From positions 1 through 59,756 of the forward strand of contig NZ_JAQGKL010000231.1 in NCBI RefSeq assembly GCF_028290105.1: a stretch of DNA of 59,756 nt, given 5' to 3'. The position numbers and the translations under genes were made by a program. The stretch's first letter is position 1; every line of letters begins with the position of its first letter. Below the pieces are notes generated by a model. That model was not told the DNA's origin, did not search any database, and saw only the letters and a program-made list of their open reading frames with translations. The stretch is from Methylobacterium sp. (GTDB lineage: Bacteria; Pseudomonadota; Alphaproteobacteria; Rhizobiales; Beijerinckiaceae). Positions 1 to 10,438 of the stretch are shown one piece after another.

Positions 1-138
1 CCCGAGATCCTCGCAGGCCTGCCGGAGCGGATCGCGCCGCACGTCTTCTCCGACGCGTTCGACACGCCCATCCGCCCGAGCCGGCACGGCGACGCCTCCG
101 GCGTCCGGGGCGCGGCCTGGCTCTGGAACGCCGCCTGA
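1..138 (+). CDS. ROK family sugar kinase, C-terminal fragment
   Basis: This is the last 45 codons of a gene cut by the window edge, read from base 1 to a TGA at 136-138. The tail reads roughly SRHGDASGVRGAAWLW. That matches the C-terminus of ROK-family fructokinases and N-acetylhexosamine kinases, where a late H-G-D-x-S-G-V-R-G-A-A stretch is typical. The family phosphorylates hexoses or amino sugars with ATP in the cytoplasm. The ATP-binding and ROK signature regions lie outside the window, so the substrate cannot be assigned. The next gene starts about 58 bases downstream and looks unrelated. Confidence 0.6.
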   Translation, partial: PEILAGLPERIAPHVFSDAFDTPIRPSRHGDASGVRGAAWLWNAA

Positions 139-180
139 GCCTCTTGTTCCGAAGAAGCGCTTGTCACGTCCCCCGTTTTC

Positions 181-200
181 ACATAAAGATATCTTTATGT
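181..200. promoter_or_regulatory. 20-bp perfect palindrome, probable operator of the ArsR-methyltransferase regulator
   Basis: ACATAAAGATATCTTTATGT equals its own reverse complement over all 20 bases and stands out as AT-rich in a 70% GC background. Its right arm contains the ATG (197-199) of the downstream regulator gene. A bound dimer would therefore sit on the start codon and block expression. ArsR-family dimers bind such symmetric sites. SahR-type regulators of methionine metabolism are ArsR proteins in front of met genes, so autoregulation by the downstream protein is the simplest reading (inference). Confidence 0.75.
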
Positions 201-1222
201 CTCACGCGGGCCCTGCTCTCACGCCGACCCTGCCTTTCCCTGACGCCCTCGCCATCCTGCGCGCGGCCGCCGAGGAGACGCGCCTGCGCGTCCTCGCGCT
301 GCTGGCGGCGGGCGAGTTGTCGGTCTCCGACCTCACCGACATCCTCGGGCAGTCGCAGCCGCGCATCTCGCGCCACCTCAAGCTCCTCGTCGAGGCAGGA
401 CTGGTCGAGCGGCATCGCGAGGGAGCCTGGGCGTTCTTCCGCCTCGTGGAGGAGCGGGCCGCCCTCGTGCAGCCGCTGATCGCTGGGCTCGATGCGGCGC
501 GGCCGCCGCTCTCCGAGGATCTCGCCCGGCTGGAGGCGGTGCGCACGCAGCGCGCCGAGACCGCGCAGGCCTTCTTCGCGCGCCTCGCGCCGAAATGGGA
601 CCGCCTGCGCTCCCTCCACGTGCCCGAGGCCACGGTCGAGGCGGCCGTGCTCGACGCGCTGGGCGCGCGACCGATCCAGAACCTCGTCGATCTCGGCACC
701 GGCACCGGGCGGATGCTCGGGCTGCTCGCCCCGCGCGCCGCGCGGGCGGTCGGGCTCGATTCCAACCACGCCATGCTGTCGGTGGCCCGGGCGAACCTCG
801 AACGGATGGGCCTGTCGCGGGTCGACCTGCGCCAGGGCGACATCCACGCGCCGCCCTTCGGGCGCGGCGGCTTCGACCTCGTCGTCGTGCACCAGGTGCT
901 GCACTACCTCGACGACCCGGCCCGGGCGTTGCGCGAGGCCGCGCGCCTCGTCGCTCCCGGCGGACGTCTGCTGGTGGTGGATTTCGCCCCCCACGATCTC
1001 GAATTCCTGCGCGAATCCCAGGCGCATCGCCGCCTCGGCTTCGCGCCCGAGCAGGTGACGGGTTGGCTCGCCGATGCGGGCCTGCCGAGCGTCACGATCC
1101 GGGATCTCGCCCCTACCGGCGAGGTCGAGGACCAGTTGACCGTGACGCTGTGGCTCGCCACCGACGCGGTCGAATCGCAGGGCACGTCGGCTCCGCCGCT
1201 CCGGGAACTGGCCGTGGCCTGA
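197..1222 (+). CDS. ArsR-family regulator fused to a SAM-dependent methyltransferase domain (SahR-like)
   Basis: A protein of 341 residues from the ATG at 197. An in-frame TTG at 161 is an alternative start. Residues about 15-95 form a winged helix with a recognition helix around SQPRISRHLKLL (53-64). I see no cysteine, so a metal-sensing ArsR site is unlikely. Residues about 120-320 are a Rossmann methyltransferase with motif I VDLGTGTGRM near 163-172 and a VVHQVLHYLDD segment further on. Such fusions in alphaproteobacteria lie beside metF/metH and are thought to sense SAM or SAH rather than to act as true methyltransferases. metF follows 60 bases later on the same strand, so the cluster may be one transcript. 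The perfect palindrome over the start codon suggests autoregulation. Confidence 0.85.
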   Translation: MSHAGPALTPTLPFPDALAILRAAAEETRLRVLALLAAGELSVSDLTDILGQSQPRISRHLKLLVEAGLVERHREGAWAFFRLVEERAALVQPLIAGLDAARPPLSEDLARLEAVRTQRAETAQAFFARLAPKWDRLRSLHVPEATVEAAVLDALGARPIQNLVDLGTGTGRMLGLLAPRAARAVGLDSNHAMLSVARANLERMGLSRVDLRQGDIHAPPFGRGGFDLVVVHQVLHYLDDPARALREAARLVAPGGRLLVVDFAPHDLEFLRESQAHRRLGFAPEQVTGWLADAGLPSVTIRDLAPTGEVEDQLTVTLWLATDAVESQGTSAPPLRELAVA

Positions 1223-1282
1223 GGGCCGAGCCGCTCCCCTTCCACCGACCGTCTGAACCGACCGGCATAGAGGACGACCCCG

Positions 1283-2203
1283 ATGCCGACCGCCTCCCAA
1301 CATCGCGCCAGCCGCGACGGCTACCGTCCGATCCGGGTCTCCATCGAGTTTTTTCCCCCGAAGACCGAGGAGATGGAGAAGATCCTCTGGTCGTCGATCG
1401 AGCGCCTCGCGCCGCTCCAGCCGAAATTCGTCTCGGTGACCTACGGGGCCGGCGGCTCCACCCGCGAGCGCACCCACAACACCGTCGCCCGGATGGTCAA
1501 GGAAACGGGCCTGCAGCCCGCCGCCCACCTCACCTGCGTCGACGCCACCCGCGAGGAGATCGACGCCGTCGTGCAATCCTACTGGGATGCCGGCGTGCGC
1601 CACATCGTGGCCCTGCGCGGCGACCCGCAGGACGGCGTCGGCACCGCCTACCGGCCGCATCCGGGCGGCTACGCGCAGACCTCGGACCTCGTGGCCGGCA
1701 TCAAGCGCATCGGTGACTTCAAAGTCTCCGTCTCGGCCTATCCCGAGAAGCACCCGGAGGCCTCCTCCCTCGACGCCGACATCGATGCCCTGAAGGCCAA
1801 GGTCGATGCGGGCGCCGACCAGGCGATCACGCAGTTCTTTTTCGAGAACGACATCTATCTGCGCTACGTCGACAAGGTGCGCGCCGCCGGCATCGACATC
1901 CCGATCATCCCCGGCATCCTGCCGGTGCAGAACTTCAAGCAGGCGGCGAATTTCGCCCGCCGCACCGGTGCCTCGGTGCCGTACTGGCTCGCCGCCCGGT
2001 TCGAGGGCCTCGACAACGACGTCGAGACCCGGCGCCTCGTGGCGGCGGCGGTGGCGGCCGAGCAGGTGCTCGATCTCGTGGACCACGGCATCAACGACTT
2101 CCACTTCTACTCGATGAACCGCTCCGACCTCGTCTACGCCATCTGCCACGTGCTCGGCCTGCGGGCGCAGGCACCGAAGGTGGCGGCGGCGAAGGCGGCC
2201 TGA
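1283..2203 (+). CDS. metF: 5,10-methylenetetrahydrofolate reductase
   Basis: 306 residues, normal for bacterial MetF. The enzyme is a FAD-dependent TIM barrel that reduces methylene-THF to methyl-THF, the methyl donor for MetH, which is encoded next. Visible family features are the N-terminal strand SIEFFPPKTEEME, the VSVTYGAGGSTRERT segment, HLTCVDATR, ALRGDPQ, and the Q-F-F-F substrate loop near DQAITQFFFE. A GAGGA Shine-Dalgarno lies about 9 bases before the ATG. It shares its orientation with the ArsR-methyltransferase gene upstream and metH downstream, which supports joint control of methionine synthesis. Confidence 0.95.
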   Translation: MPTASQHRASRDGYRPIRVSIEFFPPKTEEMEKILWSSIERLAPLQPKFVSVTYGAGGSTRERTHNTVARMVKETGLQPAAHLTCVDATREEIDAVVQSYWDAGVRHIVALRGDPQDGVGTAYRPHPGGYAQTSDLVAGIKRIGDFKVSVSAYPEKHPEASSLDADIDALKAKVDAGADQAITQFFFENDIYLRYVDKVRAAGIDIPIIPGILPVQNFKQAANFARRTGASVPYWLAARFEGLDNDVETRRLVAAAVAAEQVLDLVDHGINDFHFYSMNRSDLVYAICHVLGLRAQAPKVAAAKAA

Positions 2204-2268
2204 TCGCCGGAGCCGCTCGTAATCCCGGGGCGCTGACGGCGAGCCCGGGATCCAGAGACGCCGACCCC

Positions 2269-2288
2269 GCCGGATGTGACCATCCGGC
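2269..2288. repeat. Hairpin in the metF-metH spacer, REP-like
   Basis: An 8-bp perfect stem (GCCGGATG / CATCCGGC) with a TGAC loop lies at 2269-2288 in the 159-base metF-metH gap. The flanks contain further inverted GGGATCC/CCCGGG-type motifs (2222-2265 and 2325-2345). No T-tract follows, so a Rho-independent terminator is unlikely. The organisation resembles a REP/short palindromic intergenic element. I could not find a second clear copy in this window. Confidence 0.4.
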
Positions 2289-2374
2289 AGCCGAAACCGC
2301 CCTTCCGGACGCCCTCGCGGTTCCGGATACCGGGTCCCGCCACGCGGACCGGGTAATGACGCTTGAGAGACCCC

Positions 2375-6139
<3,765 letters not shown>

Positions 6140-6311
6140 GAGGCGCCGGATCAGGGCCGCCGGAGTAGGGCCGCCTCTGCGCCGTTCCGTTCCGGCGGGG
6201 CGGCGAAACCCCAGGAGTGTGGCCGGCGGAGGCTTGACCGTGGGGGCGCCTGCGCTTCAATGCCGATCCGGCCCGACCTGGGTCCGCAGACAAGCGAAGG
6301 GCGCCCCGCAC

Positions 6312-6758
6312 GTGTACCGGCTCACCGGCTCCCTCGTCGCCACCGTCGCGCTCGGGCTCGTCGCCTCGGGCTGCACGGGCTTCGCCTACATCTCGAAGAC
6401 CTATGTCAGCGTGCCCCCGCAGGTCGTCACCATCGGCTGCAAGGACCCTTACGAGGTCTACGACCAGCGCCGGGTGCGCAAGATGCTGATCGTCTCCAAC
6501 GCCCTGCGGGAGACCACAGGCTGCGGCCTCGACGATGCGCTGGCCGGGGGCGACCCGGCCCTGACCCGGGTGAAGCGCTTTCGCGAGGCGGCCCGGACCT
6601 ATCTCGACGAAACGGTGCGGGAGGAGTGCCGGATCACCGGCGAGACCGTCTTCACCGACCTGCAGACCGAGTTCGCCTATACCTGCGCCGGGCCGATCGA
6701 GCCGCGCGGGACCAAGGTGCCGAGGCTGCCCGGCCGCAGCAACCGCGTCGGGCTCTAG
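6312..6758 (+). CDS. Hypothetical lipoprotein
   Basis: 148 residues from a GTG at 6312. I chose this over upstream in-frame starts because it gives a clean lipoprotein signal: a short basic start, a hydrophobic run, and a lipobox LVASGC with Cys21 as the modified residue. The mature part has no domain I recognise. It contains four more cysteines (in IGCKDPYE, TTGCGLDD, EECRITGE and YTCAGP), so disulfides in the periplasm are plausible. It follows metH by about 170 bases and probably has its own promoter. Function unknown. Confidence 0.65.
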   Translation: MYRLTGSLVATVALGLVASGCTGFAYISKTYVSVPPQVVTIGCKDPYEVYDQRRVRKMLIVSNALRETTGCGLDDALAGGDPALTRVKRFREAARTYLDETVREECRITGETVFTDLQTEFAYTCAGPIEPRGTKVPRLPGRSNRVGL

Positions 6759-6834
6759 CGCCTCTTCGGGCGCGGTGGATTCTCGGGCGCGGTGGATACC
6801 GGCTGGCGCCAAGACGATGCGATGACACGCTGCC

Positions 6835-7035
6835 CTAGGGCGCGCGCGGGAAGGTCCGCTCCATCGCGTCGCCCGAGGCCGCCAGCAGGGCGCGCGCGAG
6901 GGTGCGGGCTTCCTCCCGGCTGAGCGCCAGGATCGCCGTGACGGGCTTGCCCGCCAGATCGGGCAGGCCGATCTCGACCCGCACGCCGTCGGCTTCGGCG
7001 GCCACCGCCACGCTCCAGTCCCGTTCCGTACTCAT
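6835..7035 (-). CDS. Small hypothetical protein
   Basis: 66 residues beginning MSTERDWSVAVAAEADG, with strong GC3 bias over its length. The sequence alternates beta-like segments (SVAVAAEADGVRVEIGL) with a helix (REEARTLARALLAAS). It is soluble, has no signal peptide or cysteine, and I do not recognise a family. It lies between the lipoprotein gene (convergent) and the divergent fae-like gene. Confidence 0.55.
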   Translation of the reverse strand: MSTERDWSVAVAAEADGVRVEIGLPDLAGKPVTAILALSREEARTLARALLAASGDAMERTFPRAP

Positions 7036-7305
7036 CGGGTCACGCGCCTCTCATGCGAAATCCGCTCGATGGCTTCGCCACGCGGATTTCGGCTTCGCTC
7101 GAATGCCGTATCGGCAATCCATCGACTCGTCGGCCGTCGGCGATCCTGCATGGACGATCCCGTGGCGCGAGGCCAGGGGCGGGGAAGGCGAGGAGGGGGC
7201 AGGGAAGGCAGGCACGTGATTGACGGGCCCCGGCCCTCTGGTGTTTGTGCGCCCCGACCCATCCCGGCCCCCGGGCGCGGCCATCATGTATCGAAGGAAG
7301 ACCCC
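7036..7305. other. Divergent intergenic region before the fae-like gene
   Basis: A 270-base region between the small minus-strand gene and the fae-like gene. I see a purine-rich stretch (7180-7215) and a good Shine-Dalgarno AAGGAAG at 7294-7300, but no clear promoter, operator or RNA structure. Confidence 0.4.
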
Positions 7306-7845
7306 ATGTCCGAGATCTGGTTCCGTACCGGCGAGGCGACCGTGCTCGCGGCGGACGGGCAGTACACCGACGCGATGCCCGAGGTGCTGATCGGCTCCAC
7401 CCGGGGCCCGGCGGGCCAGGCCTTCGCCGGCATGATGGGGCAGGTCCAGGGCCACACCCGGATGTTCGTGGTGCGCGACCTCAACCAGCTCGTGCGCCCG
7501 GCCACGATGATGACCACCAAGGCGACGATCCACAACGCGGCTTACGTCGAGCTCCTCGGCGGCGTGGTCCAGGCCGCCACCGGCGACGCCATCATCGATT
7601 GCGTGATCGAGGGCGTACTGCCCAAGGACGGTCTCGACGACCTGTGCATGATCATCATGATCTGGCTCGACCCGCGCTGCGCCGAGGATGCCAACCTCGA
7701 CCAGAAGGACCTCTACCGCACCAATTACGAGGCCACGAAGCTCGCCATCGGTCGCGCCATGCGCGGCGAGCCGACCATCGACGAACTCATCGCCAACCGG
7801 AAGACGGTGAAGCACTACGCGCTGGAAGACGTGATCGAGTACTGA
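7306..7845 (+). CDS. Formaldehyde-activating enzyme paralogue (Fae-like)
   Basis: 179 residues from ATG 7306, preceded by AAGGAAG with 5-base spacing. The Fae fold is evident from TGEATV, the VLIGSTRGPAGQAF segment (IIGPRGSPAETAF in classical Fae), TTKATIHN, and YRTNYEATKLAIGRAM near the end (KYNYEATKLSIQRAV in Fae1). Fae condenses formaldehyde with tetrahydromethanopterin in methylotrophs. By eye the catalytic His of Fae1 (in AHIDLIIG) aligns with Met24 here (AMPEVLIG), so this looks like a Fae2/Fae3-type paralogue of uncertain activity. No other H4MPT pathway gene is adjacent. A strong hairpin follows the stop. Confidence 0.85.
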   Translation: MSEIWFRTGEATVLAADGQYTDAMPEVLIGSTRGPAGQAFAGMMGQVQGHTRMFVVRDLNQLVRPATMMTTKATIHNAAYVELLGGVVQAATGDAIIDCVIEGVLPKDGLDDLCMIIMIWLDPRCAEDANLDQKDLYRTNYEATKLAIGRAMRGEPTIDELIANRKTVKHYALEDVIEY

Positions 7846-7860
7846 GTTCTTTGCGATGAC

Positions 7861-7892
7861 GCGCGGTGCCCGGATTTCTGCCGGGAGCCGCG
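7861..7892 (+). terminator. Hairpin terminator after the fae-like gene
   Basis: GCGCGG-TG-CCCGG, a seven-base loop, then CCGGG-AG-CCGCGC forms a long interrupted stem 16 bases after the fae-like stop. It lies between two convergent genes and could serve both. The T-tract is weak (CTTCT). Confidence 0.55.
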
Positions 7893-7935
7893 CGCTTCTC
7901 GACCTCGCAGCAGATTCCCGCCGCCCGCGTCCCGC

Positions 7936-8685
7936 CTATCCCGGCATGGTGAGAACCAGCGGTCCGTTGCGTGTGGCGACGACGGTGTGCTCGTACTGGA
8001 CCGTGAGGGCCCTCGGCCGGCTGTAGAGGGTCCAGGGATCGTCGCCGTCGGCGGCGAAATCCGCCCCGAGGGACAGGAAGGGCTCGACGGTGAACACCAA
8101 CCCGTCCTGCATGATGCGGCGCTCGGAGGCATCGGGCCAGGTCGCGATCTCGGTCGGTTCCTCGTGCAGCGACAGGCCGACACCGTGGCTGGCGAGGTTG
8201 CGCACCAGCGTGTAGCCGTTCTTGCGCGCGAAGGCGCCGACGGCGCGCCCGATCTCGGCCAGCGGCTTGCCGGCGCCGACCTGGCGCAAGCCCGTCCACA
8301 TCGCCCGGCGTCCGTCCTTGCACAGCCGCTCGACGGCGCGCGTCACGGGCGGCACGGCGAACGACGCCCCGGTATCGGCGAAGTAGCCGGCCTTCTCCGC
8401 CGAGACGTCGATGTTGACGAGGTCGCCCGGCCCGATCCTCCGATCACCCGGGATGCCGTGCGCGATCTCTTCGTTGACGCTGATGCAGGTCGCGCCGGGA
8501 AAGGCGTAGACCATCTCCGGAGCCGGGCGCGCCCCGGCCGCCTCCAGGAACGCGCGCCCGACGGAATCGAGCTCGCGGGTGGTCATGCCGGGCTCGATGG
8601 CCCTGCCCATCGCTTCGAGGGTGTCGGCCACGATGCGCCCGATCCGCTTCAGTCCCGTCAGGTCGTCGTCGTTCGACACCGTCAT
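7936..8685 (-). CDS. map: Type I methionine aminopeptidase
   Basis: 249 residues. The enzyme removes the N-terminal Met from nascent proteins using two metal ions. The metal ligands are visible in order: Asp in NIDVSAEKAGYFADTGASF (two Asp), His in LASHGVGLSLHEEP, Glu in VFTVEPF, and Glu in VQYEHTVV. The substrate-pocket CISVNEEIAHGIPG is present. There is no N-terminal zinc-finger extension. It lacks a ribosomal-protein neighbour and may be an additional copy. It is the last gene of a minus-strand series starting at dnaE2, 127 bases after the preceding gene. Confidence 0.93.
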   Translation of the reverse strand: MTVSNDDDLTGLKRIGRIVADTLEAMGRAIEPGMTTRELDSVGRAFLEAAGARPAPEMVYAFPGATCISVNEEIAHGIPGDRRIGPGDLVNIDVSAEKAGYFADTGASFAVPPVTRAVERLCKDGRRAMWTGLRQVGAGKPLAEIGRAVGAFARKNGYTLVRNLASHGVGLSLHEEPTEIATWPDASERRIMQDGLVFTVEPFLSLGADFAADGDDPWTLYSRPRALTVQYEHTVVATRNGPLVLTMPG

Positions 8686-8812
8686 GTCGCTTGGTCCTCG
8701 CGGCGCCGGAGGCGGCTTTCGCGGCGCGTGTCTGACATCCCCGCGGATCCCGGCAAAGCTCGTCGGTGGAGTTGCGGGCCGCCGGTCCGGGACCCCGGCG
8801 TCGTCCGGTGCC

Positions 8813-9274
8813 TCAATCCGCCGGAATACGCCCCACCGAGCACAGGGTGCGGATCGAGCCGCTGCTGTCGGTGTAGCAGCTCGCCGACCAGCCGTTCTGC
8901 TGGATGAAGGACTTGCGCCGCTCGCGCAGGGCGGTGGCGTGCGCCGTGGCGATGGCGGTCTGGACCGCGTCCGCGCTCTGCCCCACCACGATCTGCGCCG
9001 CGATGGCGAGGTCGGCGAAATAGGCCGGCGAGGGCGTCGGTTCGGAGGAGGCCGCCTGCACGATGGGGTCGGCCCGGCAGGTGAGGTCGATGTGGAGGCC
9101 GCCGGGCACGCGGATGTCGACGCTCGGCCCCGTCCGACGGCCGACCTTGGCGCCGATCGCGCCCGCGATGCGGGTGGCGAGATCGTCGCATTCGTCGGCC
9201 CGGGCTCTCCCGCAACCGAGGATCATGCCGGGGCCGACGATCAGGAGGGCCACGAGGGCGCCGGGCAGTCGCAT
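8813..9274 (-). CDS. Secreted hypothetical protein
   Basis: 153 residues with a cleavable signal (MRLPGALVALLIVG..., likely cut near ARA-DE) and a GGAAGG ribosome site upstream. The mature part has a helical first half (CDDLATRIAGAIGAKVG) and an amphipathic middle, and four cysteines (in DECDD, DLTCRA, SASCYTD and RTLCSVG) that could form two disulfides in the periplasm. I do not recognise the family. It lies 42 bases after the histidine kinase gene and may share its transcript. Confidence 0.6.
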   Translation of the reverse strand: MRLPGALVALLIVGPGMILGCGRARADECDDLATRIAGAIGAKVGRRTGPSVDIRVPGGLHIDLTCRADPIVQAASSEPTPSPAYFADLAIAAQIVVGQSADAVQTAIATAHATALRERRKSFIQQNGWSASCYTDSSGSIRTLCSVGRIPAD

Positions 9275-9316
9275 GATCGGGAAACCTTCCGCTTCGGGGT
9301 TGAGGACGGGCGCCGC

Positions 9317-10396
9317 TCAGGGCGCGAAGGTGAGGCAGACCACGGTGCCGCCGGCGTTGGAGTAGGCGAGCGGCCCGCCGAGCTGGGCGGCGAGCCCCTG
9401 CGCGATGCGAAAGCCGAGGCTGCGCGTGGTCTCGGGGTCGAAATCCGCCGGCATGCCGCGCCCGTCATCCGCGATGGTGAGCGTCAGTTGCTCCGTCTCG
9501 AGCCGTTCGAGCTGGATCGTGATGGTGCCGCGCGTGCCCGCCGGGAAGGCGTGCTTGAGGGCGTTGGTCACGACCTCGACCACGAGGAGCGACAGGGTGG
9601 TGAGCTGGGTCAGGTCGAGCCGGACCGGCGGCGTGTCCACGAGGCAGACGATGTTCTGCGCCCCCGTGGCGTCGAGGAGGTCCGCGCAGAGTTCCCTCAG
9701 GGTCTGGCCGATGGGGCGCTCGATGCAGCTCGGGTCGTAGAGGCGGCGGTGGATGCGCGAGATCGTCTCCAGCCGCACCCGCGCCTCGTCGAGGGCGGCG
9801 AGCGCCGCTTTCGGGTCGTTGCCGACCTTGCGCTTCTGCAGGGTCAGCAGGGCCGCCACGAACTGCATGTTGTTGGCGACCCGGTGCTGCAGCTCCTGGA
9901 ACATCGTGCGCTGCTGCTCGTACAGGTCCGCCGTGACCTGACGCTCGGTGCGCAGCCGCTCGCCGGCCTGGTGCATCAGGTGGATCAGGGCGATGTCGAC
10001 CGCGACGATGAAGGCGTAGAAGGCGAGCGCCAGGGCGGTGGGCCCGTCGATGACGAAGCCGGGCGCCGGCGGGATGAAGAAGTACCAGGCGGCGAGCCCG
10101 CTCAGGGTCGCGCAGGTGATCCCGGGGCGCAGGCCGAAGAAGAAGGTCGTCAGGATGACGGCCGGGAAGAACGTGAGGTAGGGAAAGCCCGGCGGCAGCA
10201 CCTCGTCGAGGGCAAAGCGCAGGCCCAGCGCGATCAGCGACGCGGCCAGCGCCGCGCCCTCGCCGAGCCACGGGTTCGCGCGCAGGCGCTCCGTCGCGGG
10301 GACGGCCGGCCAGCCCCTCCACCAGGGCGCGCGGATCGATGACTGGGACAGTGTTGGAGATCTCGTTGGAATCGGGATTGGTCTAAGCCGGGCCAA
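9317..10396 (-). CDS. DUF4118-type membrane histidine kinase (HisKA_2 family)
   Basis: 359 residues from a TTG at 10396, the only in-frame start I find near the N-terminus. Residues about 46-140 form a multi-pass membrane module like the KdpD-type DUF4118 domain. A helix leads to the dimerisation/phosphoacceptor box FQELQHRVANNMQ with His171. The HATPase region shows VVEVVTNALKHAF (N box) and ADDGRGMPADFD (G1 box), then SLGFRIAQGLAAQLGG. This HisKA_2 type often signals to stress or light response regulators. No response regulator is adjacent, so it is an orphan kinase here. It lies 42 bases downstream of dnaE2, same strand. Confidence 0.88.
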   Translation of the reverse strand: MARLRPIPIPTRSPTLSQSSIRAPWWRGWPAVPATERLRANPWLGEGAALAASLIALGLRFALDEVLPPGFPYLTFFPAVILTTFFFGLRPGITCATLSGLAAWYFFIPPAPGFVIDGPTALALAFYAFIVAVDIALIHLMHQAGERLRTERQVTADLYEQQRTMFQELQHRVANNMQFVAALLTLQKRKVGNDPKAALAALDEARVRLETISRIHRRLYDPSCIERPIGQTLRELCADLLDATGAQNIVCLVDTPPVRLDLTQLTTLSLLVVEVVTNALKHAFPAGTRGTITIQLERLETEQLTLTIADDGRGMPADFDPETTRSLGFRIAQGLAAQLGGPLAYSNAGGTVVCLTFAP

Positions 10397-10438
10397 AGCC
10401 AGTGGCCAGCCGGTCGCGGGGGAGGCCTTGCTTCGGCC

